DNA of 64,000 nt from Petaurus breviceps papuanus (GCA_028583685.1 JAMXIF010001253.1:34268820-34332819), one strand, 5' to 3'. Positions 33,726 to 45,275 are shown, numbered from the stretch's first letter. The notes: generated by a model not told the origin, from the sequence alone. Made by a program: numbers and translations.

Positions 33726-33835
33726 GGAAAGGTCCTGGTTTTGGAATAGCAAGAACCCTCCCCAATATCTTGTTTTTGACACTTACTAGTGTGACTTTCA
33801 GTAAATCATTTAACTTCTCAAAGTCAGAGACAAAT
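33726..33835 (+). mobile_element. MIR SINE 5' half
   Basis: 'GTCCTGGTTTTGGAATAGCA' and 'GACACTTACTAGTGTGACTT' are the MIR head and middle. Confidence 0.6.
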
Positions 33836-34589
33836 TTTAATTAATTTTATGTCTATGTCTCTCTACACCATCTTTAAACATCTAATTCTGTCTTTGTTTC
33901 TATTACTATCCCTAGATACATATACGTGTGTGTGTGTATATATTAATGATTTTTTAAAAACCATCTTCCCTCATATCTTCTTTCTCATTAAATCACTTAG
34001 TATGGTAGTTGATCATAACTGAATTGGAGGATTTTAAAAGGGTTTTAATAGAATGGCTCTATTTCTTCAACCTCTGTAGGACGTTTTGATACATAAATTG
34101 CTACTACCTTCCTGGTGATCCTTTTTTCCTTATGTCCATTATAAGCACTATATGATTAAATGATCAGCTGCCTCATATAGTATGTTATGCATTTTCCACC
34201 ACTTCACTGAAGAATCTGTACTTATCAGAAAGTCTAGGCTCCCTTAGAATATCCTTTCTTTAAATTTTGGTCACAATAATCTGAGTCTGAATAATCTTAA
34301 ATATGTGAAATTCTATAAAAATTGTATTACTCATTTAAACACTTTCAAGTTTGCATATTGTTGCATTCATATTGATTCAACAGTGTTCCCATAGTGCCTT
34401 CTGATTATATTCTTGCATCCAAGCCCCTTCATAAGCTCTCTCCAAGTATGTTTCAACCACATTTGACAAGTCCGGTAATGTATTCATGTTGCCAGAATTT
34501 ACTATTGATTCATGAAGTAAGTGGTATTCCAAATTTTTTTTCATAAATTTAAATCTCCTTATCTGGTGTTCTAGATGTCAATCTTCTTT
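33836..34589. other. No secure feature; possibly the far 3' part of the Dong/R4 LINE
   Basis: A short TG run sits near 33926-33938. The rest is AT-rich and lies downstream of the Dong/R4 coding remnants on the minus strand, so it may be the end of that element. I see no decisive motif. Confidence 0.35.
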
Positions 34590-35990
34590 TTTTGGTTTTG
34601 ATGATGAAATGTTAAACTTACTATAAAACTTCCATGGGCATAAGGAGTCCTGTGTCTCCCTAATGCCATCTATGTTTTTGTCTGGAAATATTTGAGATCC
34701 ACTGATATTCATTTTACTATGCCAAAAACTTATGTTGAGACTGCTATTGTTTAGGAGTCAATTGCTCTAAATGTGCTCCTTCTTTTAAACTTTGATTTCA
34801 GTATATCTGTCAGTCTCTTAAAATACAGTATCAGATTTCTCTTTGACTTGAAAGATTTACTCAGTTCTCTTAAGGAATAATGGTAATGGATTTAATTCAG
34901 AACCGTAAAAGACTTAAAATTTCCCTAAAAGATGCTTGATTATATGACATTGTTTTTGCTATTTTTATTGGTGTCCCTCATGTGTATATCAAATGATCTT
35001 GTATTATCACTATGCTTTAATGTCTTTTATATATTTGTAAAACATGTCTACACCATCGGTATGAGACTGAAAGGCTTTGTGATAATCAATACAAGCAGTA
35101 GAAATGTTATGCTACTTCAAGCAATTTGTTCAGTAAATATTAAATTGATAATGAGTAGTGTCTTTTAGTCAATTCCTTTTTGTTATGCTATATATGTCTT
35201 CTTTGTGTGTTTTTGGTTTTTTGATACTGACTCTTCCTATCTAACCCAGGCTAGAGATGCTATGGCCACATACTGTCCTGATTCAAACTGCTGATTTTCA
35301 TGGAAGATTTGACCTTTCTGTTTTGAATTGGGCCAATGCACCCAACCTTAGGCATGCTGGTGGTATCATTGTTTCCCAGGGGCTGGCCCCATATTGGTGT
35401 CAGACTTAGTGTAGACACTTAATCAACTTTAGTGCTCCTATAGCTCAGAATTCCTAAATTAAGCACTTCACCAGACTTAATCTCCAAAGGAGTAGGGATT
35501 ACACAAGTATTTCACTATTCACAGCCAACGTGTAATTTTGTTGCAACTGTTTATACATTTGTTTTGAATGATACTAGCTATGGATTTTTAGAACAGAGTA
35601 CATATACATGTAATTACCCTGTATTTATAGCAGTCACTGGAGTTCTTATATTTGGTTATCAAGATAGGTGATGTACTTTGTTGAGGGTTGGGATTAAGGT
35701 GGCATCAGTGAAATCTGGTAAAGTGCTTTGCTAATGATTTATGAAGCACTCTGAAGTGTTGGAACCAATAATACTGCATCCTCTCTTCTGCCATTTTCCA
35801 GTTTTGCAGAGAAGCTAGAGTTTCAATCACCTCCCTTGAAATAAGTGTTCTGTTCTTGATTATGTTAATGGTATGCAAGTTTTTCATTTCATATTTATTC
35901 CAACTTGTCTTTGTGTTGTGTTGGACTTCCACATCCTCCTCTGGGGGTTCTCTCAAACCTCCGATTTCTTTGCTTCTTAAGCTTAAATGA
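34590..35990 (-). mobile_element. Dong/R4-clade LINE, decayed coding region
   Basis: Minus-strand frames recall Dong/R4 reverse transcriptase in the right order. At about 35820-35710: ETLASLQNWKMAEERMQYYW then FQHFRVLHKSLA (family: 'NWKxPGPDxxQGYWxKHF..LHxxLA'). At about 35640-35585: VITCICTLF (family NYRPITCLPTxFK). At 35097-35066: ACIDYHKAFQS (family AWIDYKKAYDS). At about 34726-34674: FGIVK then DLKYFQTKT (family SFGVVKWxxxDLxxLQTK). Frames change between blocks and stops are frequent. A 7SL copy at 35223-35526 splits it. The outer limits are uncertain and may reach 36540. Confidence 0.7.
35223..35526 (-). pseudogene. 7SL (SRP RNA) retropseudogene, near full length
   Basis: Read on the minus strand, about 300 bases align end to end with 7SL RNA. 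Near the start is TGTAATCCCTACTCC (7SL TGTAGTCCCAGCTACTC). The middle has CACTAAGTCTGACACCAATA followed by TGG (7SL CACTAAGTTCGGCATCAATATGG). Then come ACCACCAGCATGCCTAAGG (7SL ACCACCAGGTTGCCTAAGG), AAAGGTCAAAT, and near the end TAGCCTGGGTTAGATAGG (7SL CAGCCTGGGCAACATAGC). It contains the S domain that Alu-type SINEs lack. An A-rich stretch follows the 3' end, as in a retroposed copy. The many changes mean it is not a working SRP RNA gene. Confidence 0.85.
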
Positions 35991-36675
35991 CATATTTCTT
36001 GATTTATGTTGCATTAAGTGTATCTTTTTAGAGTCTTCAGGTTCTTTAGTACTTCCTTCTTCCAACTGAAAAATCTATTTCTACTCTTATTCTAATCTTG
36101 GTAGAGGAAGAGAGTTATTTCTTAGGATTGTCCTGAAATAATATGTTGTGGTATAACTTGGAGCTGAGGATGTCGATGACAAAAAAGCAGTATAAAGTCC
36201 CTGTATTTAACTGATCAGATTTATTTCTATTTTGATATGATGTGATACCAGGCATTTATATACTGAATTCATTTCATGCATAATCACTTTTTGCCCCCTT
36301 TATTGGTCAGCATCATCTACATGAAAAATTTCTGACAGATGAGGTTTGATATTTCTGATTTGTAGTAATGTAACTGGCCTTCTTGAAGGATCACTGCTAT
36401 ATTCTATGTTTAACTGTTTCTCAACATAATTTCAAACAGGGCTAGTCTACAAACCTGACCTAACCCATTAATTTCTTAAATTTGGAATCATAACGGTAGT
36501 TATATCACACTATCCAGGGAACTAGTTTAGCCTGTGGTATTGTCAGAGCCCACTTAGCTGACCTTACCAGGTTCTTGCTGAGCTTTCCCAATTATTGCAG
36601 AAATCTCAGGGCAAACACATCCCATTGGGTGTCATGCCCTCACTGGCCGTTGAGTCCCTCCCCTGGCCATTACAT
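35991..36675. other. No secure feature; possibly 5' part of the Dong/R4 LINE
   Basis: The stretch lies upstream of the Dong/R4 remnants on the minus strand. I recognise no conserved motif in it. Confidence 0.35.
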
Positions 36676-36681
36676 GGTTGG

Positions 36682-36770
36682 TTGGTTGATTGTTCTCCTT
36701 CATTCTGAAAAAGGACCAAAATGACATCACTATGTTAGACGCAAATTACAGTGTGTCTAAAATGGTGAAG
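36682..36770 (-). mobile_element. RTE-clade LINE 3' end
   Basis: 'GTTCTCCTTCATTCTGAAAA' plus AGGACCAAAATGACATCACT and 'ATTACAGTGTGTCTAAAAT' is the reversed 3' end of a marsupial RTE element ('ttcgttctcgaagaggaccaaaatgacatc...'). Only about 90 bases remain. Confidence 0.6.
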
Positions 36771-36799
36771 GTTTAGAGTTTGAGGAAGTTGTTGCTACC

Positions 36800-36862
36800 A
36801 CCACCAATCACCACCATCACCCACCATCACCATCACCACCATCACCATCACTACTATTACCA
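36800..36862 (+). repeat. (CAC/CAT)n microsatellite
   Basis: Imperfect CACCAT triplet units ending in ACTATTACCATT. Confidence 0.9.
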
Positions 36863-36964
36863 TTGTTTTTATATTTATCTCCAAGAACATTTGCCATTTT
36901 GAAGAAAAAGAAAAACAAAACAAACAAAAACATTACTAAGCCCAGAAATCTGCTTTCTCATCAT

Positions 36965-37145
36965 GGGATTGCTATGACTATGGAGTGTTAAATAAGTTGT
37001 ATAACTTCTCTTTCTCAGGTCTTCAGTCTCTTAAATAGGAATAATAACTACCTCACTTGTATTACAGGGTTTTGTGAGGGTAAAATGAATTAAAGCATTG
37101 GAAAGCACTTTGAGAAGTATAAAGAGTAATATATATTGTTATTAT
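36965..37145 (+). mobile_element. MIR SINE
   Basis: 'TATAACTTCTCTTTCTCAGG', 'GAATAATAACTACCTCACTT' and 'AGCACTTTGAGAAGTATAAA' follow the MIR middle and 3' end. Confidence 0.75.
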
Positions 37146-38849
37146 TAAAACAGACAAGATCATCATAACATATGTGGAGAACCATATAACAAAATGAGAA
37201 AGAAGAAAACAGAATAAAGGGAGTGCATACATGAATAAAGAAAACAAATGCATAAACAGCTCCTATATGACGTTTACTATTCCTTGTTCTTTCCTCATGG
37301 TGAATGACTGGGTCTGAAATAAGATTCATTACAAAACAACATCCACAGAAAGGATACTTTCCCCCATTTCCTATGACCTTGCTTACACAGACTGGGAGGC
37401 AGCAATCAGGAAATGGTGTAGCTCCCTATAAACCAACTTTGAATTAACCAAAACCCTCAGAGGCAGTGGTAAAGGGAAATAAGGCTCTGTGTGTGGTTGC
37501 AGAGAAAAAGCATGCCTGTAAAACTATCCAGTAACATCCTAAGAATAAACTAGCCTAGTTTACATCTAGTTTACACACACATATATATATATAAACTCTA
37601 TTTTCTCCTTCTTGTAATACTTAAATTTTTGGACAGTATCCATTGGTCAAGATTACTTCTTTCTGACTTCACTCAAATTGTTTCTTAATTGTCTATTTTA
37701 AAGATGTAGATTCATAGGCAATATCCAATTTCATCATTACCAATAATATTGGCTGGGCATCTGTCTACCATAGGCTAGACTTTCTCTCTCAAATGAGAGT
37801 AGGACAGTGAGACCTAAATGTTCCTGACCAGTACAACTCCATACTACACATGTGAACCACCTTGACTTTCACTGGGAAATATAATTCAGAACACCAGTGA
37901 GAGCTGCACTACATACTGAAAAATGAACCTCATTAAGACTGCAGTTTTCCTAAGGTATTCAAACCATTTGGAAATGTTTATGCAGTCCGTTGTACTCATT
38001 ATTTTTACAAGCTTCACTCCAGATGTGTAAACTTTGTTTACTGCTCGCAGCTCTAAACTGGAGCAGACATGACAGGAGGTCCTCCCAAATAGTTCCTATC
38101 CGCACAGGCTCTTTTTTTCAAGTGAGGCTGCCAGGTTTGCTGCTGGAGGGAATAGCAAGATTGGTCAGTGCTTGTCTTGGCACCTGTGATAAGGTAAACC
38201 ATCCCACCTGAAGCCCAAGGGGGATGAGGTGGAATGAGGCTGCCAATTGGCAAAGTATTGCTATAATGAACTTTTACTGAAAAACAGTTTTTCACTGAAC
38301 TATGGAGGTACAGAGGAGGTGTCTACAAAACTGGCACATCTGGGGATTGTTAGCAAGAAACAGGGGGAGAAATTTTAAAAATCAGGGAGCAGGAAGCAGT
38401 GGGTGGGCTTTTTCTGGAAAAGCTACAGGTGGCAGCTGGTCAGAGGGAGTATAGTTTATGCTATGGTAAGTGAACAGTTGTACCCTGGAGCAGGAGCAAT
38501 CTACCTTCAGGCCCCACAACAGCAGTTTCCAAAATGCTTTTAATGATATTGGTGACCCTTTTAGACTAGGAACTTCAAGTCTTTGTTTAACTCTATTCCC
38601 TCTACTTCTTAAGGACCTTTGGATTTAGAATAATACCCAGATAAGGGCAATGCTTTACTTTTTGGGGGAAGGGGGAAATGAGTATGAGTTTAAAATGAGG
38701 TCTTATAGTGTTTAATGGGGGGAAAATCTATCTTAAGATGAAGTGAGAAGAGAATGTAGGCCATAGAGAGAATGAACACCCAAGAAAAATTCAAAGTTGT
38801 ACAATCCCAGAGCATAGGGAAAAGAAATTTTTAATATTCTCTCTCTTGT
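37146..38849. other. Long repeat-poor stretch, no gene seen
   Basis: About 1.7 kb in which I find no interspersed repeat. A less AT-rich part (38000-38520) holds CACCTGTGATAAGGTAAAC at about 38181-38199, an E-box next to a GATA-like and a forkhead-like word. This suggests a regulatory element but does not show one. The overlapping 73- and 80-codon frames are on opposite strands and unrecognised. Confidence 0.4.
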
Positions 38850-39015
38850 AATTACTTGATTTATTTAATATTTACTTACTTGTGTACATGGTGTATCCCC
38901 CAGGGAAATGTAAGCTCCTTGAGAGCAGGGTACATTGTTTTTTGTCTTTGTTTCACAACCTAACAAAGCATGTCACAGATAGTAGGCTCTTAATAAATGT
39001 TTGTTAATATGAATG
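38850..39015 (+). mobile_element. L2 LINE 3' end
   Basis: 'GTAAGCTCCTTGAGAGCAGG' and 'TAGGCTCTTAATAAATGTTT' are well-preserved L2 end sequences. Confidence 0.85.
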
Positions 39016-39316
39016 AAGAACATTAAAAAGGAATTGAATGACATGAAGGGTAGGAAAAGGGACTATTGGCAATGAATAAATGAAAGAGCAAAGGTAGCTT
39101 GGAACTGGAATAGAAAGAACCTTCCTAGGCATGACAAAAGAGTGGTACGAGAATGCTCAGGAGTTGCAGGAGAGGACCATTTAGGAGAAACAAAGGCTGT
39201 CCTACTGTTTACATACTTATGTAGGCAAAATAATTATTGTCGTTGACTTCTTCAGTTGCATTGCTACCTTGTGCAAAACATTCAACAGCTGGTATTGTTT
39301 TTTAAGATAGACTAGA

Positions 39317-39489
39317 GGGGTGGGTAGGTGTCATAGTACAAAGAGCACCGGCCCTGGAGTCAGGAGGACTTGAGTTCAAATTCGGCCTCAGACACTTGAC
39401 ACACTTTCTACCCATGTGACTTTGGGCAAGTCACTTAACCCCAATTGCCCACCAAAAGGCAAAAAAATAAATAAATAAAATAAAAAATA
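39317..39489 (+). mobile_element. SINE-B
   Basis: GGGGTGGGTAGGTGTCATAG, 'GCACCGGCCCTGGAGTCAGG', 'GCAAGTCACTTAACCCCAAT' and an AAATAAATAAA tail. The 13-bp TSD AAGATAGACTAGA is perfect at 39304-39316 and 39490-39502. Confidence 0.95.
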
Positions 39490-39524
39490 AAGATAGACTA
39501 GAAGAAAGGAAGGTAGGAAGGAGG

Positions 39525-39783
39525 GAACAAGCATTTATTAAGCGCCTACTATATGCCAGTCACTGTGCTGTACACTTTGCAAAGTATCTCATCTGATCCT
39601 CACAACAATCCTGGGAGGTAGGTGCTTTTGTTATTCTCATGTAAATGTTGAAGAAACTGAAGCAGACAGAGGTTAAGTGATTTACCCAGAATTACAGCTA
39701 GAAAAGTTTGGAGATCATGTTTGAACCCAGATCTTCCTCATTCCAGGCCCAGCTCTCTTTTCACTGTACCACCAATTGCTGAA
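39525..39783 (-). mobile_element. THER1/MIR-type SINE
   Basis: 'TATCTCATCTGATCCTCACA', 'GGGAGGTAGGTGCTTTTGTT', GACAGAGGTTAAGTGATTTA and 'TTTGAACCCAGATCTTCCTC' follow the reversed family. Its left end 'AAGCATTTATTAAGCGCCTA' is shared with L2. Confidence 0.85.
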
Positions 39784-39890
39784 TGGAAGGAAGGAAAGGA
39801 GGAAAGAAGGAAAGAAGAAAGAAAAGAAGGAAGGATAGAAGGAAGGAACAAAGGAAAGACGAAAAAAAGAAGGAAGAAAGAGAGAAACAT
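39784..39890 (+). repeat. GGAA/GAAA polypurine tract
   Basis: The third GGAA-type tract of the window with purines on the plus strand. It starts right at the end of the THER1 copy. Confidence 0.95.
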
Positions 39891-40094
39891 TTATTTTCTG
39901 TTATAGAGATCTGAACAGAGCTATAGTAGATAGGTTTTGGGCTTTTTTTGGGGGGCAGGTTTAAGATTGAACTTATATATAATAGTGAAACGGGCAGAAT
40001 TTGCCTTCATTGCCCCATCAATGTTCCCTCTTCACTCTTCCCCTCCCTTTTGACAGTCTTCTCTTCCCTCTTTTGCTACTTTCCTTCTACTCTC

Positions 40095-40285
40095 ATAGAG
40101 CCATAGATTTAGAGATAAAACAAGCCTTAGAGAAGATTTAGTATAATCACCTCATTTTACAGATGAGGAAACAGACATAAAAGTTAAGTGACTTATTCAA
40201 GGTTACACCATACTAAAGAGTACAGCTGGTGTTTAAGCCCTGGTCCTCAGACTTTAAATCCATCATTCTTTTCACTATACCACAC
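40095..40285 (-). mobile_element. MIR/THER1-type SINE
   Basis: 'TTTTACAGATGAGGAAACAG', 'GTTAAGTGACTTATTCAAGG' and the left block 'AGAGCCATAGATTTAGAG'. Confidence 0.8.
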
Positions 40286-40449
40286 TACCCTCTCTCTGTC
40301 TAGTCCTCACCACCCTTTCTGCACCCCCATTACATCCCACAACCACCTGATCCTGTAATGACTATTTCCTTCCTCCTTAGACTAATACAATCACCTAATA
40401 CAGCCTTGAGGAAATGGGACATATGGGATTGGTAAACTTAGTAAATTAA

Positions 40450-40590
40450 GTGGCGAACTAATTCAAATCAGTCCCTTAACCCATCAGAACATCATTTTTT
40501 TTTTAATTGGTAAAATGAGAGTGATATTATTTTCACTACCTACTTCTAAGGATGGTTGTTAAGAAATTGCTTCTTAAACCTTAAAGAAGA
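40450..40590 (+). mobile_element. MIR SINE 3' half
   Basis: 'AATTGGTAAAATGAGAGTGA' then 'CACTACCTACTTCTAAGGAT' plus GGTTGTT match MIR. Confidence 0.55.
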
Positions 40591-40664
40591 TATCATATAT
40601 CATATATCAATATCTGTTAAAGAAGATATATATCAATATATGTATCTTTCTATCTATAGTTTTT

Positions 40665-40985
40665 TCTACCTACTCATCTCTGTTTCATAACTTCCCTGGC
40701 TTCCTTCATGCCCCAGCTAATATCCTAGCTTCCATAAGAAGCCTTTTTCTACCCCAACCGTAATATTAATGCCTTACCACTATAATTATCTTTAATCTAT
40801 CCTGCACACAGAGATATATATATACACATATATTTTTGTTTGTACAAAATTGTTTTCATGTGATCTCCTCTATTAGAAAGTGAGCTCTCTGAGAAGAGGG
40901 ACTGCGTTTTCTCCTTCTTTGTATCACTGCTCCTTAGCACCATGCTTGACATAAAGAAGGTGCTCAATAAATGTCAGTGACTTCA
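40665..40985 (+). mobile_element. L2 LINE 3' part
   Basis: 'CTGGCTTCCTTCATGCCCCA', 'AAAGTGAGCTCTCTGAGAAG' and 'AAGGTGCTCAATAAATGTCA' follow L2 to the end. A short TA/CA run sits inside at 40812-40832. Confidence 0.85.
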
Positions 40986-41019
40986 CTTAACTTGAGTAGT
41001 ATCTGCAATTCAGTATATA

Positions 41020-41130
41020 TTTCTTCAATAAACATTTATAAAGTCTGTACAATGGATAAAGCTCTGAGGTAAATAAGATACAGTCCCTTCCTTGAAGAAG
41101 ATTATAATATAGTACAGAGAGTGAGAATAG
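41020..41130 (-). mobile_element. L2 LINE 3' end
   Basis: 'CAATAAACATTTATAAAGTC' and 'ACAGTCCCTTCCTTGAAGAA' match the reversed L2 end. Confidence 0.6.
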
Positions 41131-41271
41131 TAAATCAGATCATATTGCCGAAGTTGGGTAACAATGGCCCTTTTGGTGTGGACAGGGATGAGAAGATAGT
41201 AGCTGGCATACAATAAAAGATTGGAAACATAGCACATTCCTTTCCTTTTTTGTTGTCATTATCCCCCTCAT

Positions 41272-41380
41272 TGAAGAAACATTTATTTAGTGTCTACTAT
41301 GTGCCAGGCATGCTAGGTGCTAGAGTTACAAAGACAAAATTTTCCCAGTTCTCGGGAATCTTACATTTTATTGAATATTC
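41272..41380 (-). mobile_element. L2 LINE 3' end
   Basis: 'CATTTATTTAGTGTCTACTA' plus TGTGCCAGGCATGCTAGGTG and 'TTCTCGGGAATCTTACATTT' match the reversed L2 end. Confidence 0.75.
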
Positions 41381-41584
41381 CCTCTTCCCCTCAACTAGCA
41401 CCTCAGGGGTGAGGTCCTGCTGAGCCCTTTTCAGGGCTATGCATCCGTCTTTGGTGGTTACTTGCTGTCCAACCCTCACTTGTGACTCCAGAAGCTGTAG
41501 TATATGAAGTGGCCACATCCTTTTAAAGCCACATTGAAAGGCCTCAAACCCTTCAGTGAATTAGGGTAATGTCTACTCCAAGTA

Positions 41585-42250
41585 TGTGCCCAAAGAGTTA
41601 TTAAACTATTTATATCCTTTGACCCAGAAATACCACTGCTAGGTTTGTTTCTCAAGATGATTAGGGAAAAAGGAAAAGAACCTGTACATTCTAAAATATC
41701 TATAGCAGTTCTCTTTGTGTTGGCAAAAAACTGGAAATTGTGGGGATGCTTATCAATTAGGGAATGACTGAACAAGTTGTGGTATAAGATTTTGATGGAA
41801 TACTACTGAACTATAAGAAATGATGAGGTTGATGACTGAAAAAATGGATAGACTAAGCACAAAAATAATGAAGAGTGAAATGAGCAGAACCAAGAGAACA
41901 TTGTATATAGTAATAGCAACACTGTTTGAAGAATGATTTTGAGTGACATTCATTTTGACTATTATAAATACCCAAATTAAGAAAGAACTAATAAATGGAA
42001 ATATATATATATATATAAATGGTTTTATACACACACACACATACCCACACACAACACACCTTTGTGTATAATGAAGGAAGAAAAAAAGAGAAGAAAGTTA
42101 CATGATAACTTTATTATATATTTAAGAGTAATAGCAAGTTGTACATAATAGTGTTAAAGTTGTATAAACAATCATCTTCCCCCCTTCTATTTTCCTATGT
42201 TATAGAAAAGCTTGTTTATTTCTTAAGTTCAGAAAAAAAATTTTTTAAAA
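41585..42250 (+). mobile_element. L1 LINE, 5'-truncated, ORF2 end and 3' UTR
   Basis: 'CTTTGACCCAGAAATACCAC', 'TTGGCAAAAAACTGGAAATT', 'GAACAAGTTGTGGTATAAGA' and 'GTGAAATGAGCAGAACCAAG' follow the ORF2 carboxyl end. A TA/CA microsatellite lies at 42000-42058 in the 3' UTR. The frames of about 99 codons on the other strand are shadows. Confidence 0.85.
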
Positions 42251-44800
42251 GAAATTATTACTATGGGCCTAAATTTGATGGAATGGCATTATGGTGGAAC
42301 CTAGAAAGAAATCTGTATAAGAAACTACTCCTGACACAGACAGACTGCAGCTCAAATGACACTTCTTTGCCTGGTGGTGTAACATTTTTTTTAAATCAGG
42401 GCTGAGAACCAAAATCTAGACAAAATTTTCAGTTCCTACTGTTATTGCTACCACTGAAGACCATCCTCCTATGAATTTCAGACTGAGATTGTACTAACCC
42501 CTCCCATTTACTAGGTTCATATCATATACTTGACTAATAAAGGTTTGCTTGAACCTCAACCACCTGTCTCATGGTTGGCGTTTAGGATAAAAATCCAATA
42601 AATATAAACCTAGTACAGTAAGGGATCACTTCTTTTAAGTGATAATGCAATCAAGCAAAGGGATAGTTATGTTAGATTCTGACACTTTGGATTAATAAAT
42701 GATGAGAACTACTCTTCAAAGATAGTCTTTTTCATACACTAGCAGACGAAGGATTGATAGGCACTGAGTACAAAAGTACATTCCAGGAGAAGGCATATAC
42801 ACTCAGAAGATGTATGATGCAGGGAAGGTTAAAACAATGTAATACACTGTAGGATTGATCAAAGGAATAAAATAAAAACATCACTGTGTCACAAAATCAC
42901 TTATGGACTGAAAAGATACGCTAGAGGATGGATCAAGAGGAAACAATGCAATTAAGTGCTTTCTGCAACTCCTGGACAAATTACCAGAGGGAACAACTCC
43001 TTTGACAAAGGACTGTCTAATCTTCTAAAGCTTTCATGGAAGGGACATTGTGAAAACATGATAGCGTAATGGCCTTCTTCATCAGGATTGGTGGCTTTCA
43101 TAATTCTCTTGATTTATTAAAGCAGAGGAAAAGATCTACAGTCAGTCTCAATAAAAAGAAGACTCTCAGCAACTTACTTGGAGAAGAGAAATACCCTTAA
43201 GGTTTTTTTCTTTTTATTTTTTAGGAAACAGATGAATGCTTGTGTGCCTATGTGCACAACTACAATATATTTGGCCATGTCTATGACAAGTCTGGGCATT
43301 AATATTCTATGCATTGTGCATAGTAGGTTCTTAAAATCCTTCTTGATTACTGTATTGATTCATTGATAAGGGTGTAGCTTATCCTATCAAGGCTAATCAT
43401 TTGTTTTAAGAAAGATATTGATTTTGCTAAAATCATTAATGCTGAAGAGTAAATGAAAATAAGTTTAACTTGCCTGAATGTGTTCTCAGATTCACAGCAG
43501 GGACATAGAATCAGATTATATTTCATGGGTCTTGAAATTCACAGCAGGAATAGAGGCTAGTTAAGTACTTTTGTGGTCTCATAAGCTATAATCACAGTAC
43601 GGTATCACTTAAATTGTTAGCCTCCAAAACAGGAACCATTAATAAAACCTGGCTTAATGTGATTTTAACCTTAATATCAGTAGCCTGAGGCTGAAAGACT
43701 TTTATCTTGGACTTGGGAGATAGGCTGATATCAGACACCACTCACTTATAAAGAAATACCCCCAAAATCAGGACATCATGTGAAATAACCAATGTCCCAG
43801 ACATCTACTTACTTTTCCTAACAAGGAATCTATGGGGTTTGAAACTAAAATATCTCTATACAGACCATGAGTTTGAAGAGGCTTTTCCACAATGTCATAG
43901 ATCTCCATGGATATAGACTACATAGTGGGCCTGTAGGAAATCACGGATGTACCAAAATGGACCATCATTGCTCACAATATAGTCATGGAATGTGTTAATT
44001 AGTAGATATTAAATATTTCGACATAAACTATTTCTAATCACAAACACACTCACACACACATATATTTGTTAGAAGAACTAAGTTTTAGCTTTTTCATTTT
44101 TTCCCCCAGGAAAATATTCTAAAAATAATGGGGGCACTAGAATGAGAAGTGCAAACATAGATAACCAAGTTAAATAGCAAATACGTTCCCTGTAGGAGAT
44201 TAGAATCTATTCTATAGGAAATAATATTGCCAAAGACTAACTAGTAGAAAGTCATTGAAACCAAAGATCTTTGATAATTGTACAGCTGTATTTAATTTCA
44301 GCAATTAGTCAAGGGAATATTGCATTGTGACAAATCAAAGGCAAACTGGGAAATTTCTGATCATAGGCTGTGAGCATTTGGACTGAATGGGTTGCAAAAG
44401 GAACAAATGCTTCACTTAATTAGTATTTATATTTTAGGAAGCACCTTATGAAGGAATTGTTTTCTTTTTCCAGAAGAAGCTATTTAATTAGTAGGACTGA
44501 GATAAGATTTCAGAAACCCAGTAAACTGGAAATCTATATCTCTTTGACTTCTACTTTTCCCTCTATGTACCTGAGGGGAAGTACCCTGAGCACACTTGTG
44601 AAATCTTGAGACAAAGATATTAAGACTAACAGACCACATTCTTGGTCTAAATTTATAGCAGCAGTGATCAAAATGTAAAATTTCCAGAAATTCTGGAACT
44701 ATGAGAGAAAAAAAATATAATTTACTGTGTTTAACAGAATAAAACTAGAAATAGTATGGAATATTAAATATATGGAATTTATGGACTAGAGAGAGATATA
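42251..44800. other. Long repeat-poor stretch, no gene seen
   Basis: About 2.5 kb without a recognised interspersed repeat apart from a short CA run at 44044-44064. An ACTAATAAAGG word at about 42533 resembles a polyadenylation signal but I see no gene or LTR around it. No exon is evident. Confidence 0.4.
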
Positions 44801-44814
44801 GATATGTAATAGAT

Positions 44815-44817
44815 GCA

Positions 44818-44848
<31 letters not shown>

Positions 44849-44945
44849 TTGTCTCTCAATAGAGACTCACAATTTGTGTATATATGTATGTTTATATAGG
44901 TATATGTGTGTATGTATATATGTCACATACATATAGCTATCTATA
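44815..44945 (+). repeat. TG/TA low-complexity tract
   Basis: Runs of TGTGTG, TATATA and TATG units, broken by about 30 unique bases. Confidence 0.85.
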
Positions 44946-45120
44946 TATTGAGTATCCTTTACTAATTAAAATTATTTTATTACTTTAGAAGCACAAATTC
45001 ATACATATATTTATATACATAGATATTTTATCACTCCATTGGCTCATAAAATAGTCATATTTGATAAGTTAAAATTTATAGTGGGCTTTCTATTTAACTT
45101 TATGAAAATGGTCTGTTTTA

Positions 45121-45275
45121 GGGGTGGCTAGGTGGCTCAGTGAGTAAGAGCACTGGCTCCAGTGTTGGGATGACCTGGAGATCGAATCCCGGGCTCAGAC
45201 ACTCAGCAACATACCCAGAAATAACTGGCCGTGTAACCTTGAGCAAGTTACTTAACCCTGATTGCTTAAAAAAAT
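45121..45275 (+). mobile_element. SINE-A
   Basis: GGGGTGGCTAGGTGGCTCAG, 'GGCTCCAGTGTTGGGATGAC', 'CAGAAATAACTGGCCGTGTA' and an A tail. The TSD is GTCTGTTTTA (45111-45120) and GTCTGTTTA (45279-45287). It is the best-preserved copy of this family in the window. Confidence 0.95.

Noticed and set aside
35229-35526. Alu-like SINE, suggested by the CCCAGGCTAGAG and GTAGGGATTACA words
   Set aside because: The S domain of 7SL is present in full, and Alu-type SINEs are not expected in a marsupial. A 7SL retropseudogene explains the whole length.
35705-35956. 83-codon minus-strand frame as a possible host gene
   Set aside because: Its residues fit the upstream part of a Dong/R4 LINE reverse-transcriptase region.
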